Below, piece by piece: positions 52,016 through 60,506 of a DNA stretch of 64,000 bases; within the stretch, counting starts at the first letter, position 1, and every line of letters begins with the position of its first letter. The notes below the pieces were generated by a model. It had not been told where the DNA came from. It searched no databases and worked only from the letters and a program-made list of their open reading frames with translations. Made by a program: the position numbers and the translations under genes. The stretch comes from CBDDLD01 sp965230605. GTDB lineage: Bacteria; Bacteroidota; Bacteroidia; Flavobacteriales; Flavobacteriaceae. Location of the stretch: positions 620,001 to 684,000 of the forward strand of contig CBDDLD010000004.1 of assembly GCA_965230605.1 (NCBI GenBank). Direction: 5' to 3'.

Positions 52016-52090
52016 TTGATTTAATTTTCTTTTTCTATAGACGTGTAAAGTTAAGAATCCTTAATTTTTATTTTTTTAAAATTTTATTAA

Positions 52091-52120
52091 ATAAAAAAAG
52101 CCTCTGTGTGACAGAGGCTT
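52091..52120 (-). terminator. Rho-independent terminator after the coiled-coil gene
   Basis: AAGCCTCTGT (52098-52107) pairs with ACAGAGGCTT (52111-52120) around a three-base loop. The T-run is on the minus strand (complement of the A-run from 52093), 24 bases after the stop at 52144. Confidence 0.8.
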
Positions 52121-52143
52121 AGTATATTTTGAAATATGAGGTG

Positions 52144-52923
52144 TTACAGTTTAGCGAAAAGCTTTTCCATTTTAGCTTTTTCTTCTTCAGCTAATTGCGC
52201 ATCTACAAGAATACGTCCACTGTGCTCATCTGTAATGACTTTCTTTCTAGAAGCAATCTCAACCTGCACTTGAGGTGGAATGGTGAAGAAAGAACCTCCA
52301 GAAGCACCACGTTCAATAGGAACTACTGCTAATCCATTTTTCACATTGTTTCTAATTCGCATGTAAGCTTTTACTAGGCGTTCATCAATCTTCTTTTGGT
52401 ATTCTTGCGACTTGTCTAATAGTGCTTTTTCTTCTTTCTCAGTCTCTTTAAGGATTTCGTTAAGTTCTCCTTTTTTGTGTTTTAGGTGTGCTTGACGGTC
52501 TTTTAATTTGTCTTTAGTTCCAGAAATAATCTCTTTTTTCTGCTCTATTTGTACCTTAAATTCTTTGATGTGCTTTTCAGCAAGTTGAATCTCTAATTCT
52601 TGATATTCGACTTCTTTAGTTAGCGAGTTATACTCTCTGTTATTTCTAACATTTTTTTGCTGCTCACTATATTTTTTGATTAAAGCTTTAGCTTCTTCAA
52701 TTAAGTTCTTTTTTGCTTTAATCTCTTCGTCAATCATATCTAGATTGCCGTTTAATTTCTCTAGTCTTGTATTTAAGCCTTCAACTTCATCTTCTAAATC
52801 TCTAACTTCTAATGGAAGTTCACCTCTGACATTTCTTATTTCATCAACTCTAGAATCGATTAATTGTAAATCATATAGTGCTCTTAATCGATCTTCTACA
52901 GAAACTTCAGCTTTTTTTGCCAT
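52144..52923 (-). CDS. CT398-like coiled-coil protein, zinc-ribbon cysteines lost
   Basis: A 259-residue protein, mostly a long helical hairpin (about residues 10-190, rich in KE heptads). It ends with the C4-type zinc-ribbon region of the CT398-like family (about 195-245). Here the ribbon has no cysteines: where CxxC pairs are expected it reads RGASGGSFF and TDEHSGRIL. The conserved neighbours FTIPPQVQVEIASRKKVI and GRILVD remain, so the fold is probably kept without zinc. It is coupled to the Nif3-like gene (two bases apart), a pairing common in Bacteroidota. The role is unproven, perhaps in flagella-independent secretion or nucleic-acid processes as suggested for relatives. Confidence 0.82.
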   Translation of the reverse strand: MAKKAEVSVEDRLRALYDLQLIDSRVDEIRNVRGELPLEVRDLEDEVEGLNTRLEKLNGNLDMIDEEIKAKKNLIEEAKALIKKYSEQQKNVRNNREYNSLTKEVEYQELEIQLAEKHIKEFKVQIEQKKEIISGTKDKLKDRQAHLKHKKGELNEILKETEKEEKALLDKSQEYQKKIDERLVKAYMRIRNNVKNGLAVVPIERGASGGSFFTIPPQVQVEIASRKKVITDEHSGRILVDAQLAEEEKAKMEKLFAKL

Positions 52924-52925
52924 AA

Positions 52926-54020
52926 TTATAAATACTTTACCGGATTTGTATTTGTCTTAGATAAAATGATTGCAAAATTAGTAATTTTTTTTGAGAGATA
53001 GTCTACTAAAAACGTTTTTGTGTATTGTTCGCTTTCATAATGGCCTATATCTGCCACAACAATTTGGTTTTCAGCAGAGAAAAAGTCATGATACTTAAGA
53101 TCTGCAGTTACAAATATATCGGCTCCAGCTTGTTTTGCAGCACCAATTGCAAAGCTTCCAGATCCGCCTAATACAGCTACTTTTTTTACAGGGTTACCTA
53201 ATAATACGGAATGTTTAATACATGAGGCTTTCATTGTTGTTTTTATATGGTTTAAAACCTCTTCTTCGCTACGTTCTTTTTCTAGCTCTCCAACCATTCC
53301 CATACCTATGGTTTGGTTGTAGTTATCTAGAGTAGTCACCTCAAATGCGACTTCTTCATAGGGGTGGTTTTTGAAAAGCGCATCAAGTAGTTTAGATTCT
53401 AGATGCTTTTGGAAGGTTAATGATATTTGAATTTCATCTTCTTGGTGTAGACTTCCTTTCTCACCAATAGTCGGATTACTATCTTCATTCCCTCTATAAG
53501 TACCGGTGCCTTCGGTATTGAAACTGCAAGAATCGTAGTTTCCGATCTGACCACCGCCGGCAGCAAACAAAGCAGTTCTTAATGCTTGGGCATTAGATTT
53601 TGGTACATAGGTGGCTAGCTTTTTTATAGTACCTTTTTGTGGTAATAATATGCGTTTGTTTTTCAATCCTAATTGATCGCAGATTATTGAATTGACACCT
53701 TGTAAGGCATTATCTAATGCGGTATGTATCGCAAAAATGGCAATGTTATGTTTGATAGCTTTTAGTACTACACGTTCAACATATGTTTTTCCTGTGATTT
53801 TTTTCAATCCCTTAAAGATTATAGGGTGAAAACTCACTATGAGATTACAGTTCTGTTCAATAGCTTCATCTACTACAGCTTCTAATGTGTCTAGAGTTAC
53901 CAGAACTCCGGTGAGCTTTTCATTCTTATCACCAACTAAAAGTCCGACATTATCAAAATCCTCGGCATAAGCCAAAGGTGCCAGTTCTTGTAAATGGTTA
54001 ATAACATCTTGTATACGCAT
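52926..54020 (-). CDS. Nif3-like dinuclear metal centre protein
   Basis: A 364-residue protein of the NIF3/YbgI/YqfO family with the longer form that contains a PII-like insert (about 130-235: KLATYVPKSNAQALRTALFAAGGGQIGNYDSCSF). Metal-binding positions occur in IVSFHPIIFKGLKK, FAIHTALDN and, near the end, VADIGHYESEQY. Homologues form hexameric rings and are linked to GTP cyclohydrolase-like or nucleic-acid functions, but the activity is not settled. The promoter element for this gene overlaps the one for lpxK in the 43-base gap between them. Confidence 0.9.
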   Translation of the reverse strand: MRIQDVINHLQELAPLAYAEDFDNVGLLVGDKNEKLTGVLVTLDTLEAVVDEAIEQNCNLIVSFHPIIFKGLKKITGKTYVERVVLKAIKHNIAIFAIHTALDNALQGVNSIICDQLGLKNKRILLPQKGTIKKLATYVPKSNAQALRTALFAAGGGQIGNYDSCSFNTEGTGTYRGNEDSNPTIGEKGSLHQEDEIQISLTFQKHLESKLLDALFKNHPYEEVAFEVTTLDNYNQTIGMGMVGELEKERSEEEVLNHIKTTMKASCIKHSVLLGNPVKKVAVLGGSGSFAIGAAKQAGADIFVTADLKYHDFFSAENQIVVADIGHYESEQYTKTFLVDYLSKKITNFAIILSKTNTNPVKYL

Positions 54021-54036
54021 AAAATCTGTGTTTGTT

Positions 54037-54044
54037 CAAATATA
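54037..54044 (-). promoter_or_regulatory. Bacteroidota -7 promoter element for the Nif3-like operon
   Basis: TATATTTG on the minus strand, an exact match 17 bases before the ATG at 54020. Confidence 0.55.
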
Positions 54045-54050
54045 AATAAT

Positions 54051-54058
54051 TACTTTCG
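54051..54058 (+). promoter_or_regulatory. Possible -7 element for lpxK
   Basis: TACTTTCG has one mismatch to TAnnTTTG, with TTTG at 54031-54034 sixteen bases upstream as a possible -33. It ends six bases before the TTG start, implying little or no leader. Confidence 0.35.
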
Positions 54059-54063
54059 TTACG

Positions 54064-55071
54064 TTGAAAATTATCAGATACATATTGTTTCCTGTGGTTC
54101 CAATTTACTTTGCAGTGACCTGGTTGCGAAATAAATTATATGACTCTGGGATTAAATCATCTCAGCGTTATGATTTTCCGGTAATCTGTATTGGAAACCT
54201 TAGCACGGGCGGTACTGGGAAAACACCAATGATAGAATATTTAGTACGGTTGCTAAAAGGAGACTATCAATTAGCTACATTGAGTAGGGGATATAAGAGA
54301 ATTACAGAAGGGTTTATTCTCGCTTCAGAAACTGATAATGCATCAACTATAGGAGACGAACCCTTTCAGTTTTACAGTAAGTATAAAGATATTTATGTCG
54401 CTGTTGATGCAGACCGTCGATCGGGGATTTCTAAATTGAAAACACTTAAACCTAGACCTGAAGTTATTCTTTTAGATGATGCTTTTCAGCATAGAAAAGT
54501 TGAGGCCGGGATAAGTATTCTTTTAACATCGTATAGTGATCCTTTTTACTCTGATATTGTATTGCCAACAGGAAACCTAAGAGAACCAAGAGTAGGTTAC
54601 AAGAGGGCTGACATTATTGTAGTGACTAAATGCCCTGTTGATTTAGAGGATGGAGAAAAGCGTGTGATATATAACAAGATATTTCCTTCTCCAAATCAGA
54701 GTGTTTTCTTTAGCTATATAAAATATGGAGACAGAGTGATATCTACTCATGGTGAAAAAGAACTCAGCAGCTTACCACCTTTTACCTTGGTTACTGGGAT
54801 TGCTAATCCGATTCCTTTGGTTAGACATTTGAAAGATGCCGGACTAGAGTTTAATCATTTAAATTATCCTGATCATTATAATTTTAAACAAAGTGATTTG
54901 GAACTACTTAAAACGAAGGCACTTATTGTGACCACTGAAAAAGACTTTGTTAGATTAAACTCTGATGAGGATTTAAGCGAGAGGTTGTTTTATTTACCTA
55001 TTGAATTTGTAATAGATAAAGACAATGAGTTCAATGCTAAAGTACAGTCTTTAATTACTGATAATTATTAA
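54064..55071 (+). CDS. lpxK: Tetraacyldisaccharide 4'-kinase
   Basis: A 335-residue inner-membrane-associated kinase that phosphorylates the lipid A precursor at the 4' position. One N-terminal hydrophobic helix (about 5-20) is followed by the P-loop CIGNLSTGGTGKTPMIEYL. LDDAFQHRKVE (the DDxxQH motif), the LSRGYKR motif and TTEKDFVRL are family blocks. The start codon is TTG at 54064 (MKIIRYILFPVVPIYF); no ATG is nearby. The stop shares four bases (TTAA) with the convergent kinase gene. Confidence 0.93.
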   Translation: MKIIRYILFPVVPIYFAVTWLRNKLYDSGIKSSQRYDFPVICIGNLSTGGTGKTPMIEYLVRLLKGDYQLATLSRGYKRITEGFILASETDNASTIGDEPFQFYSKYKDIYVAVDADRRSGISKLKTLKPRPEVILLDDAFQHRKVEAGISILLTSYSDPFYSDIVLPTGNLREPRVGYKRADIIVVTKCPVDLEDGEKRVIYNKIFPSPNQSVFFSYIKYGDRVISTHGEKELSSLPPFTLVTGIANPIPLVRHLKDAGLEFNHLNYPDHYNFKQSDLELLKTKALIVTTEKDFVRLNSDEDLSERLFYLPIEFVIDKDNEFNAKVQSLITDNY

Positions 55072-57290
55072 GCTGTTATTTTCTTTTGATCAGAAAGGGC
55101 ACTGTATAACTTCTTCTCGAAATCTTCTTGCTTAAACGGCTTAGAGATAATATCATTAAAGCCTGCTTCATCAAACTCATGCATTTTATCTTCTAATGTT
55201 ACAGCGGTAAGTGCAAATATGGTCAGTTCTTTATCAAAAGTTCTGATAATCTTAGTCGCTTCTAAACCACTAATACCCGGCATATGAATGTCCATAAGAA
55301 CGACACTATATTCGGTTTCCTTCACGTTTTCAACGGCAGCCTCACCATTGTCTACGACATCACAGTATAATCCCATTTTATTCAGGATCTTCTTTGTGAT
55401 CATCTGGTTGATCTTGTTGTCCTCAACCACCAAAATCTTAATGTTGCTTAAATCCAAATCTTTTATGTTTTTAGAGTGTGTACTTAACTTAGGTTTCTCC
55501 TTTATTTTAGCGTAGGTCAGAGGTATTTCGAAGTAGAATGTACTTCCTTTACCGAGTTCACTCTTAAGGTATATTTTACCTTTAAGAATTTCTATAAGAC
55601 CTTTAACAATAGAGAGACCAAGACCAGTTCCGCCATATTTTCTATTAATTTGAACTGATCCTTGAGAGAAACTTTCAAACATGTGTTCTTGTTTCTCTTT
55701 AGTAATACCAATTCCGTTGTCTTCAATTTCAAAACGAAGCTTATAATCGTCTCTTTTTTGACTTATCTTGTAGACTCTTACCCAGATGTCTCCATCTTTA
55801 GTAAACTTAATGGCATTACCAAGTAGGTTAATTAAGATTTGGGATATCTTTAATTGATCACCGACATAGGTATGTGGTAAATCTTTTTCAAATTCGTAAT
55901 GAATTGTAATGTTATTATCTAGAGCTGAATTATTAAGTGCCGAAATAACATTCTCAATTTTTTTATTTAAATCAAATTCTTCCGGATCTAATTCTACTTT
56001 ATTAGCTTCAATCTTGTTGATCTGAAGAATATCATTAATAAAAGTTAAGAGGTAATCACCTGAGAATTTTAATGACTTTAAGTGTGGTATTTGACCTTCT
56101 TTTGGATTTTCATCCAAAAGCATATTGGTAAGACCAGTTACAGCATAAAGTGGTGTTCTTAACTCATGCGTTACCGTAGATAAGAAATTTGCCTTTGTTT
56201 TAGAAGCCAACTCTGCCCTTTCTTTTGCAACTATAAGTTCATCATTTTTCTTTTGTAACATATTGTTGGTGCGCAATCGTATGTTATTATTCTTATACAG
56301 TGATAAGGTTAATAAAGATAATATGGTGATTAATGCAATACTTAAAATTGTTGTAATTCTAGTTAGGTTGCTATCTGCATCTGCTTCGTCTATCTGAGCT
56401 TTCAATTGCTCATTCTCAGCATCTTTATATTCGTTTATAAACTGAGCACGCTTTTCGGGAGAAAGGTTCTCTCTTTTGATATCTAATAGAGAATCTGATA
56501 ATCTAAGATGCTTTCTTAAATAATAGTTAGACTTTTTATAATCTTCAGTTTTCTGATAGATGTCACTCAAGGTCAGGTAACCGTCATTAATATTTTCAAC
56601 AATATTATTTCCCAGCGATAAGGTTAACCCTTCCGAAGCTTGTGTTAAGGCTAGTTCATTATTATCTAGAGCAGAAGATACTTTACCACTTTGGATTAAG
56701 GCACTGCTAAGTACACGATTTTGATCATATTTTTTAGCTAAAACAATGGTTTTTTCCAATTGCGTTTTAGCATTCTTGTAATCTTCCAGTTTGATATATA
56801 CTCGTGCTTCGTTTAATGTAACTTCAGGAATGTATTGCTCTAAGTCTTCTTCTTCGAACTTGGTTTTAGCTGAAGTGAAGTAATCTAATGCTGTTTGGTA
56901 TTCTTCTTTACTGCTATGAAGTACGCCTCGGATATTATATGTCAAAGCTAAATTGGCATAATCATTAATCTCTCTTTGGATTTCAGCAGCTTTGGTTAAA
57001 GAGTATAGTGCTTTGTCTGGTTCTTCAACTAAAAATTGGAGTTTTGCCAGTTTGGTGTATATGACACCTTCACTTTTGCGATCTTCAATTTTACTAGCTA
57101 AAGCCTGTGCCTTAGTAAGATTATCTTTAGCATTATAATAGTCACCACGATCACTCTCAAGCTTCGCCTGATCGATATGATTCTGTAACCTTAAAGACAA
57201 TAAGTCTATATCCTCTGCATTGTTTTGTGCAAAAGTCAGACTACATAAAAACGCTAAAAATACAAATATGTAATATTTGATTCGGGACAT
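55068..57290 (-). CDS. Hybrid sensor histidine kinase with periplasmic TPR region
   Basis: A 740-residue two-component protein. A signal peptide (about 1-21) leads to a periplasmic TPR region with about six repeats (about 30-270), then one membrane helix (about 313-332). A HisKA domain follows with His375 in STVTHELRTPL, then an HATPase domain (NLLGNAIKF, EIEDNGIGI, GGTGLGLSIV), and a C-terminal receiver with phospho-acceptor Asp667 in VVLMDIHMPG. No DNA-binding output domain is present, so phosphate must pass to another protein or the receiver regulates the kinase. The signal is unknown. A palindrome overlaps the predicted transcription start. Confidence 0.92.
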   Translation of the reverse strand: MSRIKYYIFVFLAFLCSLTFAQNNAEDIDLLSLRLQNHIDQAKLESDRGDYYNAKDNLTKAQALASKIEDRKSEGVIYTKLAKLQFLVEEPDKALYSLTKAAEIQREINDYANLALTYNIRGVLHSSKEEYQTALDYFTSAKTKFEEEDLEQYIPEVTLNEARVYIKLEDYKNAKTQLEKTIVLAKKYDQNRVLSSALIQSGKVSSALDNNELALTQASEGLTLSLGNNIVENINDGYLTLSDIYQKTEDYKKSNYYLRKHLRLSDSLLDIKRENLSPEKRAQFINEYKDAENEQLKAQIDEADADSNLTRITTILSIALITILSLLTLSLYKNNNIRLRTNNMLQKKNDELIVAKERAELASKTKANFLSTVTHELRTPLYAVTGLTNMLLDENPKEGQIPHLKSLKFSGDYLLTFINDILQINKIEANKVELDPEEFDLNKKIENVISALNNSALDNNITIHYEFEKDLPHTYVGDQLKISQILINLLGNAIKFTKDGDIWVRVYKISQKRDDYKLRFEIEDNGIGITKEKQEHMFESFSQGSVQINRKYGGTGLGLSIVKGLIEILKGKIYLKSELGKGSTFYFEIPLTYAKIKEKPKLSTHSKNIKDLDLSNIKILVVEDNKINQMITKKILNKMGLYCDVVDNGEAAVENVKETEYSVVLMDIHMPGISGLEATKIIRTFDKELTIFALTAVTLEDKMHEFDEAGFNDIISKPFKQEDFEKKLYSALSDQKKITA

Positions 57291-57294
57291 TTCA

Positions 57295-57311
57295 GCTCAG
57301 TTTATCTGAGC
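57295..57311 (-). promoter_or_regulatory. Palindrome at the kinase transcription start (operator-like)
   Basis: GCTCAG-TTTAT-CTGAGC, a 6-base perfect inverted pair between the -7 element and the kinase ATG. It covers the predicted start of transcription and could be a repressor site or a small 5' hairpin. Confidence 0.35.
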
Positions 57312-57318
57312 AAATATA
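57311..57318 (-). promoter_or_regulatory. Bacteroidota -7 promoter element for the hybrid kinase
   Basis: TATATTTG on the minus strand, an exact match 21 bases before the ATG at 57290. Confidence 0.55.
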
Positions 57319-57322
57319 AACA

Positions 57323-57356
57323 TTTATTCGATAAAAGTTATGATTTATCCGATAAA
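57323..57356. repeat. Two palindromic 13-mers 21 bases apart upstream of the kinase
   Basis: TTTATTCGATAAA (57323-57335) and TTTATCCGATAAA (57344-57356) are near-identical, each nearly self-complementary, and lie 21 bases apart start to start, two helix turns. The second falls in the last codons of gap. They lie just upstream of the kinase promoter element. Confidence 0.4.
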
Positions 57357-58336
57357 TTGCAAACTAAATCCAAAATCCTACAGCTGTAGCCAGTTTCATT
57401 ATCATACCAACCAACAATTTTTACCATATTTCCTATCACAGAAGTCATTTGGGAGTCAAAAATACACGAATGTGAGTTCCCAACAATGTCTATAGAAACG
57501 ATAGGATCTTCTGTATATTCCAAAATACCTTTAAGTTCATTTTCTGCAGCCGCTTTAAATACATTATTTATATGCTCTATACTGGCGTCACTTTTTATAT
57601 TGAATGTTATATCAGTAAGAGAGCCATTAGCGACAGGAACTCTAATACCGCATCCTCCTATAGCATCTGAAAGCTGAGGAAATATTTTGGTTAGTGCTTT
57701 AGCGGCACCAGTAGTAGTTGGGACTATAGATTGACCGGCAGCTCTGGCACGTCTAAGATCGCGATGGGGTTGGTCATGCAGACTTTGGTCTGTGGTATAA
57801 GAGTGAACTGTGGTTATGTACGCATGTTCTACTCCAAAATGCTGCTCCATTAAGTGTATCATGGGTGCCGCATTATTAGTTGTACATGAGGCATTCGAGA
57901 TAATATCATCCTCTGGAGCAATGCTATCTTCATTAACACCTAACACAATCGTTTTAATATCATCTTGTAGAGGAGGTACAGACAGGATGACGCGTTTAGC
58001 ACCGTTATCTATATGCTTTTGAAGTTGAGCCTTTTGTTTGAACTTTCCTGTAGCTTCAATAACAAAATCCGGACTGTAAGGGTTCCAATCAATGTCCTCT
58101 GGCTTTTCTTTATTGAGGAAAGGAATACGTTTATCACCAATAAAAATATGATTTTCATCATAGCTTATGAGGCTATCTAACACGCCATGGATACTATCGT
58201 ATTTAAACAAGTGACTCAGTGTTTTGGTGTCGGCTAGGTCATTTATAGCAACAATTTCTATTGATTGGTGTTCTAAAGCTAAACGAAGTAGTCGTCTACC
58301 TATTCTACCGAAACCATTGATGGCAACTTTAATCAT
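57338..58336 (-). CDS. gap: Glyceraldehyde-3-phosphate dehydrogenase, type I
   Basis: A 332-residue glycolytic enzyme that oxidises glyceraldehyde-3-phosphate with NAD+ and phosphate. The NAD motif INGFGRIGRRLLRLA is at the N-terminus. The catalytic cysteine Cys151 lies in ISNASCTTNNAAPMIH, and the base histidine follows in TVHSYTTDQ. RRARAAGQSIVPTTTGAAKAL and WYDNETGYSCRILDL are typical. The start overlaps the lipA stop by one base (TAATG), so gap is co-transcribed with lipA, an unusual pairing. Confidence 0.96.
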   Translation of the reverse strand: MIKVAINGFGRIGRRLLRLALEHQSIEIVAINDLADTKTLSHLFKYDSIHGVLDSLISYDENHIFIGDKRIPFLNKEKPEDIDWNPYSPDFVIEATGKFKQKAQLQKHIDNGAKRVILSVPPLQDDIKTIVLGVNEDSIAPEDDIISNASCTTNNAAPMIHLMEQHFGVEHAYITTVHSYTTDQSLHDQPHRDLRRARAAGQSIVPTTTGAAKALTKIFPQLSDAIGGCGIRVPVANGSLTDITFNIKSDASIEHINNVFKAAAENELKGILEYTEDPIVSIDIVGNSHSCIFDSQMTSVIGNMVKIVGWYDNETGYSCRILDLVCNLSDKS

Positions 58337-59208
58337 TAATTGATATGTTTTTGAGCTTTGTATGAAGAACGAACTAATGCACTGCTTTCTACATGTCTAA
58401 ATCCAAGATCTAAACCAATAGCTTTATACTCTTCAAATTGGTCTGGAAGTATAAACTGTTTTACAGGCAAGTGCTTTTTACTGGGTTGAAGATATTGACC
58501 AATAGTAACAACATCTACATCATTAGCTCTAAGATCATGTAGTGTTTCAATAACTTCTTCACGTGTTTCACCTAACCCAAGCATTATTCCTGATTTGGTA
58601 CGGCGCTGTCCTTGCTGTTTCAAATACTTTAAAACCCCCATACTTCTATCGTACTTTGCTTGGATGCGAACTTCTCTGGTTAAACGTCTAACAGTTTCTA
58701 TATTATGAGAAACCACTTCGGGGGCGACTTCTATAATTCTATCGATATGACGTTCGACTCCTTGGAAGTCTGGAATAAGTGTTTCTAGTGTAGTTTCAGG
58801 ATTCATACGCCTGACAGCCTTTACTGTTTCCGCCCACATGATACTTCCCATGTCCTTCAAGTCATCTCTATCTACACTGGTGAGTACAGCATGTTTGATG
58901 TCCATTATTTTAATTGAGCGCGCCACTTTTTCCGGCTCATCCCAATCTACAGTTTCAGGACGCCCGGTCTTTACACCACAAAACCCACATGACCGCGTAC
59001 ATATATTTCCCAATATCATGAATGTGGCGGTTCCTTCTCCCCAACATTCACCCATATTAGGACAGCTTCCCGAAGTACATATTGTGTTGAGATTGTACTT
59101 ATCTACTAACCCACGAAGCTCGGTATATTTTTTCCCGGTGGGAAGTTTTACACGTAACCATTTTGGTTTACGCTCTGGTAATATATTTGAGGATGTCGCC
59201 GTGTCCAT
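58336..59208 (-). CDS. lipA: Lipoyl synthase
   Basis: A 290-residue radical SAM enzyme that inserts two sulfur atoms into octanoyl groups on lipoyl domains. The auxiliary [4Fe-4S] cluster cysteines are Cys44, Cys49 and Cys55 (CTSGSCPNMGEC) and the radical SAM cluster Cys70, Cys74 and Cys77 (CTRSCGFC). The C-terminal SSALVRSSYKA provides the serine that caps the auxiliary cluster. The length is normal. It has an exact promoter element 22 bases upstream and is followed directly by gap. Confidence 0.97.
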   Translation of the reverse strand: MDTATSSNILPERKPKWLRVKLPTGKKYTELRGLVDKYNLNTICTSGSCPNMGECWGEGTATFMILGNICTRSCGFCGVKTGRPETVDWDEPEKVARSIKIMDIKHAVLTSVDRDDLKDMGSIMWAETVKAVRRMNPETTLETLIPDFQGVERHIDRIIEVAPEVVSHNIETVRRLTREVRIQAKYDRSMGVLKYLKQQGQRRTKSGIMLGLGETREEVIETLHDLRANDVDVVTIGQYLQPSKKHLPVKQFILPDQFEEYKAIGLDLGFRHVESSALVRSSYKAQKHIN

Positions 59209-59229
59209 AAATTCATTTATATGAGCTTA

Positions 59230-59237
59230 CAAAGATA
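59230..59237 (-). promoter_or_regulatory. Bacteroidota -7 promoter element for lipA-gap
   Basis: TATCTTTG on the minus strand, an exact match 22 bases before the lipA ATG. Confidence 0.6.
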
Positions 59238-59258
59238 CGAAGTATATTCTTAAAACGG

Positions 59259-60506
59259 TTATAATATGGTAAGGTACCAGATGCTGAATCCAACTAGAAA
59301 AAGAATTCCTGCCCAACTTAATATGTGCAGTATTAAAGATGGTCGCCATATATCAGGCGTATGCTTGCTAGAGATTAAAATATAATTAGCAATGGCATAT
59401 AATGGAGCTGTTAAAAATGAGAGTATAGTGGCTACTTCTATGAGAAACCCCATTTCAGAAGCAAGGGTAAAAAATATGAATAAAGTTCCAACTGCTAACA
59501 GTATAATCCATAATGTGTAGCCTTTAGGAAGATGTTTGTTTAATAAAAGCTCGGAAGTTTTCTTCATTGCTCTTGGTGAAGCATCAAGAGTTGTTAAAGT
59601 TGTGCTGAACATGGTTGTAAATGCTGCAACACCAATAATTACGTAGGACCAATTACCGAGGCTGTCTGTATACATTTTTACAAGTTGATTAGAGAAAGCA
59701 CCAGCTTTATCACTAAATACTTCGCCAGAATTGTACATAACCAATGCACCTAGTAATACAAACCCAAGGCCTAAAATAATTGTGCCTATATAACCAATAT
59801 TAAAATCAAACAAAGCTGATTTTGGAGTAAAATCTTTTTGATCTTTCTGTTTTTCAATGGCCCATAAGGAATGCCATATTGAAATGTCTAAAGGTGCAGG
59901 CATCCATCCCATGAAGGCAATAAGAAATATAATTTCTGTTCCATTTGCCGGAAGTACTTGTGTAAAAGATAGAATGCTCTCATTTTTTGTGAATGCAAAA
60001 CAGACCGCTAAAATGGTACTTATAGTAAGTGTGAGGATGATAATCTTTATAAGGTTGTCTAATATTTTATACTTGCCTACAAATAGAACAACAAGACATA
60101 TGGCAAGAATAATTGCGGTCCATATTTTTATACTATCGATAGATAGACTTCCAATAACAATTGGATCAAATTCTATAAAAATACTCGATGCTAACCCAGC
60201 AGTTACAATAGTTACCGCAGTTTGAATTGTAAACATGGTAGCGATAGTAAGAATAAAGTAGACCATTAAAACCCACTTTCCTAACTTTTTATATCCATCC
60301 AGTAGACTTTCTCCTGTAGCTGCTGCATACCTAGGACCATATTGAAAAAAAGGGTATTTGAATAGATTTACTAACAATAATGCCCAAATTAACCCTAATC
60401 CAAAATTGGCTCCGGCTTTTGTGGATTGTACCAAATGAGATACTCCAATCGCGGCACCTGCAAATAATAAACCGGGACCTAATTTTTTAAGCGTTATAAG
60501 CATCAT
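59259..60506 (-). CDS. Non-canonical Nramp-family transporter
   Basis: A 415-residue polytopic membrane protein with about 11 helices and the start of an Nramp (SLC11) transporter: LKKLGPGLLFAGAAIGVSHLVQSTKAGANFGLGLIW. The metal-binding motif of helix 1, normally DPGN, is replaced by IGVS (about residues 20-23), and the MPH of helix 6 by WMPAPLD (GWMPAPLDISIWHSLW). The classical Mn/Fe site is therefore absent. Homologues with such changes transport other substrates such as Mg2+ or have unknown cargo. It overlaps the sigma factor gene by 20 bases and ends the operon. Confidence 0.85.
   Translation of the reverse strand: MMLITLKKLGPGLLFAGAAIGVSHLVQSTKAGANFGLGLIWALLLVNLFKYPFFQYGPRYAAATGESLLDGYKKLGKWVLMVYFILTIATMFTIQTAVTIVTAGLASSIFIEFDPIVIGSLSIDSIKIWTAIILAICLVVLFVGKYKILDNLIKIIILTLTISTILAVCFAFTKNESILSFTQVLPANGTEIIFLIAFMGWMPAPLDISIWHSLWAIEKQKDQKDFTPKSALFDFNIGYIGTIILGLGFVLLGALVMYNSGEVFSDKAGAFSNQLVKMYTDSLGNWSYVIIGVAAFTTMFSTTLTTLDASPRAMKKTSELLLNKHLPKGYTLWIILLAVGTLFIFFTLASEMGFLIEVATILSFLTAPLYAIANYILISSKHTPDIWRPSLILHILSWAGILFLVGFSIWYLTIL

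Noticed and set aside
58838..59224. Plus-strand frame of 128 codons opposite lipA
   Set aside because: It is the reverse of a highly conserved radical SAM gene, with no start region of its own and unusual composition.
59857..60225. Plus-strand frame of 122 codons opposite the Nramp-like gene
   Set aside because: It reflects the hydrophobic codon bias of the membrane protein on the other strand.
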